DNA from: an uncultured Phycisphaerales bacterium
GTDB taxonomy: Bacteria > Planctomycetota > Phycisphaerae > Sedimentisphaerales > Anaerobacaceae
Direction: 5' to 3'
NCBI GenBank assembly: GCA_937927975.1
Contig: CALEZT010000135.1
Coordinates: 1-28,287, forward strand
Length of the DNA: 28,287 nt
In this document: positions 22,179-28,287 of the stretch, piece by piece
Layout of the letters: each line of letters starts with the position of its first letter
How positions within the stretch are numbered: the first letter of the stretch is position 1
Notes under the pieces: generated by a model
What the model was told of the DNA's origin: nothing
The model's input: only the letters and a program-made list of their open reading frames with translations
Database searches by the model: none
Position numbers and translations under genes: made by a program

Positions 22179-22460
22179 ATGATCAACGGCGACGACGTCC
22201 GCAAGCAGGCGTTGCGGGCCGAATATGTCGGTCGGATCAACCGGGTGATGGACTACATCGAGACCCATCGCGACGGCGATCTGTCCCTGGCGACGCTTGC
22301 CCATGTCGCGAACTTCTCGGAGTTCCATTTTCACCGGATCTTCAAGGGCGTGGTGGGGCGATTCGAGCTGCTCTCGCACGAATTCGAGGAGGCCTGGGGC
22401 GGCGTCATGGGCGGCTGGCTGCCCCAGAGCGGTTACCAGTGCGACGACCGGCCGGGCTCT
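22179..22460 (+). pseudogene. AraC-HTH/GyrI-like regulator remnant with its middle and 3' end missing
   Basis: The start MINGDDVRKQALRAEYVGRINRVMDYIETHRDGDLSLATLAHVANFSEFHFHRIFK (about residues 1-56) is a clear AraC-type HTH beginning. After VVG (about 58-60) it jumps straight to RFELLSHEFEEAWGGVMGGWLPQSGYQCDDRP, which belongs near the C-terminus of the GyrI-like ligand domain of such regulators. The second HTH and most of the GyrI domain are absent. After DDRPG (about 22459) the sequence stops resembling the family, and the open frame runs on into the antisense of tatA as far as 22673. I read an in-frame internal deletion plus a lost 3' end. It cannot bind DNA in the normal two-HTH way. An assembly error is the alternative. 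Confidence 0.75.
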
Positions 22461-22470
22461 ATTGTGACGT

Positions 22471-22944
22471 TCAGGACGGCTGGGTGGTCGGTTCAGCCTG
22501 CGAATCGGGCTGATTCTGCTTGGCGGGGGCTTCCTGGATTTCCGTTGCGCCGGGCTGGGTCGCATCGGGCGTCGTCGTCGCAACGGCATCCGTCGCGGCG
22601 GGGGAGGCCTCTTCGGATGTGGGGGCGCCGTACGGGTCGTAATGCCCGGTGTTGTAGTCGGTCGTCGTGCTAGGCTCCTGGTAGCCGTGGTCATTCACGC
22701 CGGCGGCATCTTGGACCTCCGAGGCGACGTCGCTGGTGACCTTGTTCACGTCGCGTGCGACCTCGTTGGCGCTGTCCTGAAACTCCCGCATGCCCTTCTT
22801 GAACTCGTTGATGCTCTTGCCCAGTCCGCGGGCCACCTCAGGCAGACGCCGCCCGAAGATCAGCAGGCCGATGATCAGGATGACAAGCCATTCGCTGCCG
22901 CCCGGCATCGAAATGAACGCCATATTCTGCAGAAGTCCAGTCAT
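22471..22944 (-). CDS. tatA: TatA/E-family translocase subunit with long acidic tail
   Basis: 157 residues. The N-terminal ~65 are a standard TatA: short start, GSEW, one membrane helix (LVILIIGLLIFG), RRLPEVARGLGKSINEFKKGMREF. The following ~90 residues are low-complexity: Asp/Glu/Ala, then Thr, Pro and Gln-rich, with no known domain. TatB proteins also have long tails, so a TatB role is possible, but the helix and hinge are TatA-like. It is far from tatC (1189-2172). GGAG lies seven bases before ATG 22944, and a strong promoter lies at 23085-23057. The stop is about 11 bases from the AraC remnant. Confidence 0.9.
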   Translation of the reverse strand: MTGLLQNMAFISMPGGSEWLVILIIGLLIFGRRLPEVARGLGKSINEFKKGMREFQDSANEVARDVNKVTSDVASEVQDAAGVNDHGYQEPSTTTDYNTGHYDPYGAPTSEEASPAATDAVATTTPDATQPGATEIQEAPAKQNQPDSQAEPTTQPS

Positions 22945-23056
22945 TGAGAGACTCCATCCAAAGCTCTTGATTCCGCCGCCGCGACGAAATGTCGACGGCT
23001 CCTTATACGCCCCGACCGGCAGGGTTGTTTCGCCGACGGGAAATCACAATCGAACT

Positions 23057-23085
23057 ATTATACCCGCTCCAGGCTGCAAGGGCAA
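23057..23085 (-). promoter_or_regulatory. Strong promoter of the second tatA
   Basis: On the minus strand TTGCCC (23085-23080), 17 bases, then a perfect TATAAT (23062-23057). The leader to ATG 22944 is about 105 bases. Confidence 0.62.
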
Positions 23086-23101
23086 AGGCCGCATTTTTCG
23101 C

Positions 23102-23129
23102 TTGTCAACGGCCGTCGGGCCAGTACGAT
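23102..23129 (+). promoter_or_regulatory. Possible promoter of the class I aminotransferase
   Basis: TTGTCA (23102-23107; five of six), 16 bases, TACGAT (23124-23129; four of six). It is divergent from, and immediately next to, the tatA promoter at 23057-23085. Confidence 0.4.
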
Positions 23130-23185
23130 GTACTATCCGTGCCTCAGTCTATCACAGATAATACGGTTGGAAACGGTGAGCCCAC

Positions 23186-24298
23186 ATGAAGAAGAAGCTG
23201 GTTGCGGATCGAACGAGTCTGATCGATGCGAGCGGAATACGCAAGGTGTTCGCCCTGGCGGGCGATCTGAAGGACCCGGTCAACTTCTCGATCGGCCAGC
23301 CGGATTTCGACGTGCCCGAACCGCTCAAACGCGAGGCGATCAAGGCCATCGAGGCCGGATTCAACCGCTACTCCCAGACCGCAGGCGAGAAGGACCTGAT
23401 GGACAAGGTGGCCGCCCAGATGACGGCCGAATTCGGGTGGCAGAATCCCGCCGTTCTGGTCGCCAGCGGCGTCAGCGGCGGCCTGCTCCTGGCGTTCATG
23501 GCCCTGATCAACCCGGGCGACGAGGTGATCATCCCCGATCCGTACTTCGTGATCTACAAACACGTGGTCAACCTGCTGGGCGGCAAGTGCGTCTTCGTCG
23601 ACAGCTATCCCGACTTCCGCCTGCCGGTCGACAAGATCGCCGGCGCCATTACCGAGAAGACCAAGCTGATCATCCTGAACTCGCCCGCCAACCCGACGGG
23701 AATCGTCTACTCGGCGGCCGAGGTGGAAGCCTTGGCCCAGGTTGCCGCGAAAAAGGACGTGCTCGTTCTCACCGATGAGATCTACGAGCAGTTCAGCTAC
23801 GACGGACCGGCCACGAGCATCGCGAAGTACTACGAAAACGTGCTCGTTATGCGAGGATTCAGCAAGAGTTACGCGATGACCGGCTGGCGGCTGGCCTACG
23901 TCGCGGCCCCGGCTTCGCTTCGACCTCTGATGGAGGAGATGCTCAAGATTCAGCAGTATACGTTCGTCTGCGCCCCGACGCCGTTCCAGAAGGCTGCGGT
24001 GGCAGCCATGGACTATGACGTGCGGGACCTCGTCAAGGACTACGTCCGCAAACGGGACCTGCTGTACACAGGCCTCAAGGACAAATTCGAGTTGGCCAGG
24101 CCGCAGGGGGCATTCTATGCTTTTGTCAAAGCCCCGAACGGTTCCGGGAGCGAATTCGTCAAACAGGCGATCCAGAACAACCTGCTCGTCATTCCCGGCA
24201 ACGTCTTCAGCGAGAAGGACACGCACTTCCGGATCAGCTTCGCGACGACCGACGAAAAGATCCGCCAGGGCGTTGACATCCTCCGCAGGCTGGGGTAG
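23186..24298 (+). CDS. Class I/II PLP aminotransferase (aspartate/aromatic type)
   Basis: 370 residues, fold type I. Family marks in order: FSIGQPDFDVPEPLK, RYSQTAGEKDLMD, SGVSGGLLLAF, PDPYFVIY, NSPANPTG (substrate/PLP Asn at about 169), TDEIYEQFSYDG (Asp197, Tyr200), and the PLP lysine in GFSKSYAMTGWRLAY (Lys227, with Arg235 nearby). The late PQGAFYAFV and FRISFATTDE are typical of the aspartate aminotransferase AspC/AatA group. It probably transaminates aspartate, alanine or aromatic amino acids with 2-oxoglutarate; the exact substrate is not readable. It appears monocistronic; the NfeD gene downstream has its own promoter. Confidence 0.92.
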   Translation: MKKKLVADRTSLIDASGIRKVFALAGDLKDPVNFSIGQPDFDVPEPLKREAIKAIEAGFNRYSQTAGEKDLMDKVAAQMTAEFGWQNPAVLVASGVSGGLLLAFMALINPGDEVIIPDPYFVIYKHVVNLLGGKCVFVDSYPDFRLPVDKIAGAITEKTKLIILNSPANPTGIVYSAAEVEALAQVAAKKDVLVLTDEIYEQFSYDGPATSIAKYYENVLVMRGFSKSYAMTGWRLAYVAAPASLRPLMEEMLKIQQYTFVCAPTPFQKAAVAAMDYDVRDLVKDYVRKRDLLYTGLKDKFELARPQGAFYAFVKAPNGSGSEFVKQAIQNNLLVIPGNVFSEKDTHFRISFATTDEKIRQGVDILRRLG

Positions 24299-24360
24299 TG
24301 CAAGCTCGGAAGGGAGCGGAGGGGAGAACTTTTTTGGGCCGCGTCCGAACTTCTCCCTGG

Positions 24361-24389
24361 TTGCCAGCGACACGGAAGGTCGGTAGAAT
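24361..24389 (+). promoter_or_regulatory. Promoter of the NfeD-FloA operon, leaderless type
   Basis: TTGCCA (24361-24366; five of six), 17 bases, TAGAAT (24384-24389; five of six). Only seven bases separate the -10 box from ATG 24397, so transcription would begin at the start codon. No Shine-Dalgarno is present. Confidence 0.6.
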
Positions 24390-24396
24390 TCCATTT

Positions 24397-25953
24397 ATGA
24401 GAAAGGGACTTCAACAGACTTGGATTCTGGCGTTGTGCCTGCTGGCGTGGTTCCCAGCAGGACGGACCTGGGCGAGCGAACCCAATCTGCCTGCCAAGAC
24501 CCCGCGGCATCTCAAGGCGGCGATCATTCCCTGTCGAGGCGCGATCGATCCCGCTTTGTTCTATTCCATCAAACGTCGCACGGGGATCGCGCTGGCGGAG
24601 GGGGCCGAGTATCTGATCTACAAGATCGGAACCTACGGCGGAAGGGTCGATGCAGCCGACGACATCGCCAAGTATCTGATCCAGGACGTCGCCTCCCGCG
24701 GGCACACGGTCGCGTACGTCGCCACGGAAGCGATCTCCGCGGGAGCCCTCGTCAGCGTCTCGTGCAGAGACGTCATCATGCAGGAGAACACCACGATCGG
24801 CGACGCGGCCCCGATCACCATGGGCGAGAAACTCGAAGGGGTCGAGCGGGAGAAGGCCGAGAGTTTCATTCGCGCGATCTTCCAGCGGGCGGCGGAGGCC
24901 AACGGGTATCCCGAACTGCTCCTCAAAGCCATGGTGACCGTCCGAATCGAGGTCTACCGGGCGAGAAATCTCCAGACGGGACAGTACGAGTTTTTCGAGC
25001 GGGCCGACCTGCCCACCGACGCGAATGAACATGACGTCAAAGGCATTCAGAAGATCAACGGCGACGACGAACTGCTGACGCTGACCGCTTCGCAGGCCCG
25101 TGAATACGGCCTCGCAAGGGCGGTCGTACGCGATGTGAACGAGGCGATGGCCTTCCTGGCCGATCGCGACGGCGTGCGATTCAGCGGTCCGCCGACCGTG
25201 CTGGAACCGAATTGGTCCGAGTACATGGTCAGTTGGCTCAATTCGCCCGCGGTCATGGGCGTTCTGGTGATGTTGGCGCTGTTGGGCGTGTACATGGAGT
25301 TCAGCGCTCCGGGTTTCGGCCTGCCCGGCATTGTGGCCATCGTCTGTTTCGCGTTGATACTGGGCAGCAAATATCTGATCGGCATGGCCAACTGGGTCGA
25401 GATTGCGATCCTGTTCATCGGCGTCGTGCTGCTGTTGATCGAGTTCTTCGTCCTGCCCGGCTTCGGCGTCGCGGGCGTCCTCGGAATCGCTCTGATCCTC
25501 GCAGGGCTCTTCGGCATGCTGATCCGGAACGCCCCGAGTGAAATCCCCTGGCCGCACACATCCGCGGATTGGAGATCGTTGTCCTCCGGCGTACTCTCGT
25601 TGACGCTCGGGTTCTTCGGATTCCTCGTGTTGGCGTGGATTCTCTCGCGATACCTGCCAAGATTGGGCTTCATGAGCGGCCTGATTCTCGCCCCCAGCAT
25701 CCCTGGCAGGGGGGCCGGCTCGCAAATCAGCATGACCACCCCTCCGGAGAACGCCGGCAGCCAGCCAAACGTAAAGGACTCAGGAACGACCGTCACTCGC
25801 CTGCGGCCGGCGGGGAAGGCTCGCTTCGGCGAAGCGATCGTGGACGTGGTCGCCGACGGAGAGTTCCTTGACAAGAACACGAAGGTCACGATAATCGCCA
25901 TCCAAGGCGGTCGGGTGGTCGTCCGACGCGCCGACTCCGAGGGCCCGAAGTGA
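24397..25953 (+). CDS. NfeD-family membrane serine protease (ClpP-class/NfeD1b)
   Basis: 518 residues. A signal peptide (about 1-26, cut after TWA) precedes a ClpP-like protease domain (about 38-245). It has YLIYKIGTYGGRVDAADDI in place of the usual TPGG, the serine in EAISAGALVS (Ser114), and a lysine in GVEREKAESF (Lys153) that fits the catalytic Ser-Lys pair of NfeD proteases. About five membrane helices follow (about 275-435), then a C-terminal OB-fold (GKARFGEAIVDVVADGEFLDKNTKVTII). NfeD proteins work with stomatin/flotillin-type proteins in membrane quality control and organisation. A short NfeD and FloA follow on the same strand, the classic neighbourhood. The ATG was chosen from the signal peptide and promoter; the frame is open upstream. 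Confidence 0.9.
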   Translation: MRKGLQQTWILALCLLAWFPAGRTWASEPNLPAKTPRHLKAAIIPCRGAIDPALFYSIKRRTGIALAEGAEYLIYKIGTYGGRVDAADDIAKYLIQDVASRGHTVAYVATEAISAGALVSVSCRDVIMQENTTIGDAAPITMGEKLEGVEREKAESFIRAIFQRAAEANGYPELLLKAMVTVRIEVYRARNLQTGQYEFFERADLPTDANEHDVKGIQKINGDDELLTLTASQAREYGLARAVVRDVNEAMAFLADRDGVRFSGPPTVLEPNWSEYMVSWLNSPAVMGVLVMLALLGVYMEFSAPGFGLPGIVAIVCFALILGSKYLIGMANWVEIAILFIGVVLLLIEFFVLPGFGVAGVLGIALILAGLFGMLIRNAPSEIPWPHTSADWRSLSSGVLSLTLGFFGFLVLAWILSRYLPRLGFMSGLILAPSIPGRGAGSQISMTTPPENAGSQPNVKDSGTTVTRLRPAGKARFGEAIVDVVADGEFLDKNTKVTIIAIQGGRVVVRRADSEGPK

Positions 25954-25993
25954 AAACCGATTCGCGGTATTTTATGGAAGGGAAGTAGCGCCT

Positions 25994-26488
25994 GTGGATT
26001 GGTGGCTTCTATTTGCCGTCTTCCTGTATGCCGTCTGTGCGGCGTTGCTGGTGGCGGAAGTGTTCATTCCGAGCTTCGGCCTCTTGAGCCTCTGCTCGGC
26101 GGCCTGCCTGATCGGCGGCCTGATGATCTTTTTCCGTCACAGCACCACGACAGGCTGGATCGGGGTGGTGGTCGCGACGGCGATGGTTCCATCGCTGCTG
26201 GTGACGGCGTACAGAGTGCTTCCGAAGACGCGGTTCGGCAAGCGAGTGATCCTCAGCCCGCCCATCCGCGACCGCGGCGACGCAATCGCCGACACGCCAG
26301 AGTTGCGATTGCTGATCGGACGCGAGGGCCGCGTCCTGACGACCATGCGGCCGGTGGGCATGTGCGAATTCGACGGCCGCAGGGTTGAATGCGTTGCGGA
26401 AAGAGGATATCTACAGAAGAACAACAAGGTCAAGGTCATTGGCGTCGAGGGGACTCAGGTGACCGTACGAGTCCTGGATGAGGCTTAG
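25994..26488 (+). CDS. Short NfeD-like membrane protein
   Basis: 164 residues. Two or three membrane helices at the N-terminus ([23 protein letters not shown], then [15 protein letters not shown] and a third to about 70) are followed by a soluble OB-fold-like domain (about 105-162, [45 protein letters not shown]). That is the NfeD1a/NfeD2 layout without a protease. The start is GTG 25994, with GGAAGGGAAG about ten bases upstream. It lies 40 bases after the long NfeD and 14 bases before floA, so the three are one operon. It probably binds FloA in the membrane. Confidence 0.85.
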   Translation: MDWWLLFAVFLYAVCAALLVAEVFIPSFGLLSLCSAACLIGGLMIFFRHSTTTGWIGVVVATAMVPSLLVTAYRVLPKTRFGKRVILSPPIRDRGDAIADTPELRLLIGREGRVLTTMRPVGMCEFDGRRVECVAERGYLQKNNKVKVIGVEGTQVTVRVLDEA

Positions 26489-26502
26489 AGAAAGGGATAC
26501 AG

Positions 26503-27513
26503 ATGTCGCAGACAACGCGTGTGCTGATGCAGGCGGCCGACCCGATCACGACGGGCATTCTTGTCGTCGTCGGCATTATCGTACTGGTCGCCGCTCTGAT
26601 CATGCTCAAATTCGCCCGACTGTGGTTGCAGGCGTACTTTTCCCGGGCCGACGTGCGGCTCTCGGACCTCATCGGCATGTGGCTGCGGCGTGTCGATTCC
26701 CGCACGATCGTGCTCAGCAAGATCACGGCCGTGCAGGCCGGGCTCCAACTGACCACAAAAGACCTGGAAAGCCATTATTTGGCAGGGGGACGGGTGCCCA
26801 ACGTCGTCCGTGCCCTGATCGCCGCCGACCGGGCCAACATCGACCTGTCCTTCAAGACGGCCACTGCGATCGATCTCGCGGGCCGGGATATTCTCGACGC
26901 CATCCAGACCAGCGTCAATCCGAAAGTGATCGATTGCCCCGACCCGAAGAAGGGCAAAGAGACCATCGACGCCGTGGCCCAGGACGGCATCCAACTTCGA
27001 GCCAAAGCTCGCGTGACGGTCCGCACGAACATCCAGCGGCTCGTCGGCGGTGCGACGGAAGAGACGATCATCGCCCGCGTCGGCGAAGGCATCGTGACGA
27101 CCATCGGCAGCGCGATCACTTACAAGAATGTGCTGGAGAATCCGGATCGCATCTCCAAGGCGGTGCTCGACAAGGGCCTCGACGCCGGCAGCGCGTTCGA
27201 GATCCTCTCGATCGACATCGCGGACGTGGACGTCGGCGAGAACGTCGGCGCCCAGCTCCAGGCCGCGCAGGCGGAAGCCGACATGCGGCGTGCCAAGGCC
27301 GAGGCCGAGAAACGCCGCGCGATGGCCGTTGCCCGGGAACAGGAAATGCGCGCCTTGGTCGTCGAGAACGACGCCAAAGTCCCCCTGGCCATTTCCGAGG
27401 CCTTCCGCGCCGGCAATCTCGGCATCATGGATTACTACAGAATCCGAAACATCGGCGCCGACACGCAGATGCGCGAATCGATCTCGAAACCCAAGAAGCC
27501 CGATCCGTCGTAA
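26503..27513 (+). CDS. floA: Flotillin-like protein FloA
   Basis: 336 residues. One N-terminal membrane hairpin (about 15-40) is followed by a band-7/SPFH-type domain. Sequence marks of FloA (YqfA) are present: [24 protein letters not shown], then [38 protein letters not shown] and [18 protein letters not shown] coiled-coil with repeated EA/AEA (about 255-300) precedes [28 protein letters not shown]. FloA scaffolds functional membrane microdomains. GAGAAAGGGA precedes the ATG. It is the third gene of the operon with two NfeD genes. Confidence 0.95.
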   Translation: MSQTTRVLMQAADPITTGILVVVGIIVLVAALIMLKFARLWLQAYFSRADVRLSDLIGMWLRRVDSRTIVLSKITAVQAGLQLTTKDLESHYLAGGRVPNVVRALIAADRANIDLSFKTATAIDLAGRDILDAIQTSVNPKVIDCPDPKKGKETIDAVAQDGIQLRAKARVTVRTNIQRLVGGATEETIIARVGEGIVTTIGSAITYKNVLENPDRISKAVLDKGLDAGSAFEILSIDIADVDVGENVGAQLQAAQAEADMRRAKAEAEKRRAMAVAREQEMRALVVENDAKVPLAISEAFRAGNLGIMDYYRIRNIGADTQMRESISKPKKPDPS

Positions 27514-27538
27514 GGACCGAGCCCACGGAGACAGATGA

Positions 27539-28174
27539 GTGCTGATTGAACTGTCGAGACAGCTCGACCTTCTCGCACAGAGATCCCTGATCGACGGGGA
27601 CCTGCTGATCCTCATCGTCATGGCGATTCTCTGGCTGGTGGGGGCCCTGGCCAAGGTGCTGACGGCCAAGAAGGGGCCTGCCCGGCCTCAAGAAGGCCCG
27701 TCGTCCAAGCCCCCAGCCCAGCGCGAGACCTGGCAGCAGCGTTTGGCCCGCAAGGCCCGCGAGTTTCAGCAGGCCGCCGAGGCCGAAAGCAGGACGCGCG
27801 ATCAACAGACTCCCGCTCAGGAGGCGCCCGCTCACCCCGCCGGGGCGATTACCATCCGCGAGAATTCCAGAGGCGATTCCGTCATGGTGTATGAGCGTCC
27901 CGCGCCACAGCCCACACGAAAGGCGATCCGCCCGCGGGAGGCCCGCGAAATCGTCCGACCTGTACGTCAGGAGATCTCCTCTGAGCCTCCGCGACCGCTC
28001 GAACCGTTGGTCTTATCCTCCGAGCCGAAGACGTCCTCTGTCGCGGACGTCTCGGTTCTTGTCGATCTGAGTCTGAACGAACCCGACGCCCTACGAAACG
28101 CCATTCTCCATTACGAGATCCTCGGCAAACCTCTGGCCCTGCGCGACTCAGCCAACGAGGCGTCGCAGTCCTGA
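27539..28174 (+). CDS. Conserved membrane-anchored protein of unknown function downstream of floA
   Basis: 211 residues. One membrane helix (LLILIVMAILWLVGALAKVL, about 22-41) is followed by a Lys/Pro/Gln/Glu-rich, probably disordered linker (about 42-175). A short conserved-looking C-terminal helix, DALRNAILHYEILGKPLALRD, then follows. That end recalls proteins coded after floA in other planctomycetes, but I cannot name a family. GGAG is eight bases before GTG 27539. It starts 25 bases after floA, so it is probably the fourth gene of the operon and may be a microdomain adaptor. Confidence 0.75.
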   Translation: MLIELSRQLDLLAQRSLIDGDLLILIVMAILWLVGALAKVLTAKKGPARPQEGPSSKPPAQRETWQQRLARKAREFQQAAEAESRTRDQQTPAQEAPAHPAGAITIRENSRGDSVMVYERPAPQPTRKAIRPREAREIVRPVRQEISSEPPRPLEPLVLSSEPKTSSVADVSVLVDLSLNEPDALRNAILHYEILGKPLALRDSANEASQS

Positions 28175-28287
28175 CCGCCCGCGCAACCGGTGAACCCGTC
28201 GTGGCAACATGCCCACGCGATAGCCCCCTGCGACGTCCCATAAGATATGTTATGTTTCATTCGGCTAGGTTGGCGATCTGGGCCTTG
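28175..28287. other. Non-coding right edge
   Basis: No gene, terminator or convincing promoter is seen in the last 113 bases. An AT-rich patch (ATAAGATATGTTATG, about 28242-28256) could be a promoter element for a gene beyond the window. Confidence 0.3.

Noticed and set aside
24322..24357. GGGAGAA...TTCTCCC inverted repeat as a terminator for the aminotransferase
   Set aside because: The stem is only seven pairs with a 22-base loop, the T-run is inside the loop, and the right arm abuts the next promoter.
24115..25725. Long minus-strand open frame opposite the NfeD protease gene
   Set aside because: It is a typical GC-rich antisense shadow (Asp/Glu/Arg/Gln-rich, no family); the plus strand has clear NfeD motifs.
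1..28287. tRNA, rRNA, CRISPR arrays, insertion sequences, att sites
   Set aside because: I looked for regularly spaced direct repeats, transposase or integrase motifs and tRNA-like cloverleafs on both strands and saw none. The absence of tRNA rests on reading by eye only.

Overview
The window looks like a chromosomal stretch from a G+C-rich member of the Planctomycetota, most likely class Phycisphaerae. I infer this from the families present, not from any search. They include the 90-residue small basic protein shared by Planctomycetes, Verrucomicrobia and Chlamydiae, a secreted parallel beta-helix protein, and an ECF sigma factor next to a membrane protein and a pseudopilin. There is also an AT-rich palindromic repeat of a kind I recall from planctomycete genomes. 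No rRNA, tRNA, CRISPR array, transposase or phage gene was seen.

Layout. 1-135 is the 3' end of a secreted protein, followed by a hairpin terminator. 240-650 is a more AT-rich patch with one doubtful ORF. 887-2172 holds tatA-tatC behind a good sigma70-type promoter. 2247-3773 is a B12-domain radical SAM protein, convergent with an acyl-CoA/acyl-AMP ligase (5635-3830); a palindromic repeat fills the space between them and supplies the SAM protein's C-terminal tail. 6051-7520 (minus) is a beta-helix protein and 7639-8553 (minus) a CorA-type transporter. 8823-9424 is a metallophosphoesterase remnant. 9548-11658 is the ECF sigma/membrane protein/pseudopilin group. 11682-12422 (minus) is unknown. 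12762-13868 is an HTH regulator with an unknown C-terminal domain. 13978-14556 (minus) is an HTH plus degenerate receiver protein. 14812-15933 is a DegT-type aminotransferase. 16102-17482 holds a small membrane protein and a CBM9-like protein. 17665-18987 is a SPOR-like membrane protein followed by the small basic protein. 19101-21167 (serine hydrolase fusion) and 22008-21169 (GH16) converge with one base between them. 22179-22460 is an AraC/GyrI remnant, convergent with a second tatA (22944-22471). 23186-24298 is a class I aminotransferase. 24397-28174 is an NfeD-NfeD-FloA-unknown operon.

Themes. Envelope biology dominates: Tat export, NfeD/flotillin membrane organisation, a SPOR-like protein, a pseudopilin and secreted enzymes for polysaccharide. 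Promoters are readable and share a TTGnnn-N17-TAnnnT layout; two of them start so close to the ATG that leaderless mRNAs are likely. Two genes (metallophosphoesterase, AraC/GyrI) keep both ends of their families but have lost the middle in frame. The most unusual items are the palindromic repeat, those two remnants, the HTH-pseudoreceiver protein, the serine hydrolase fusion, and a shared GGGCTGCG hairpin found twice.
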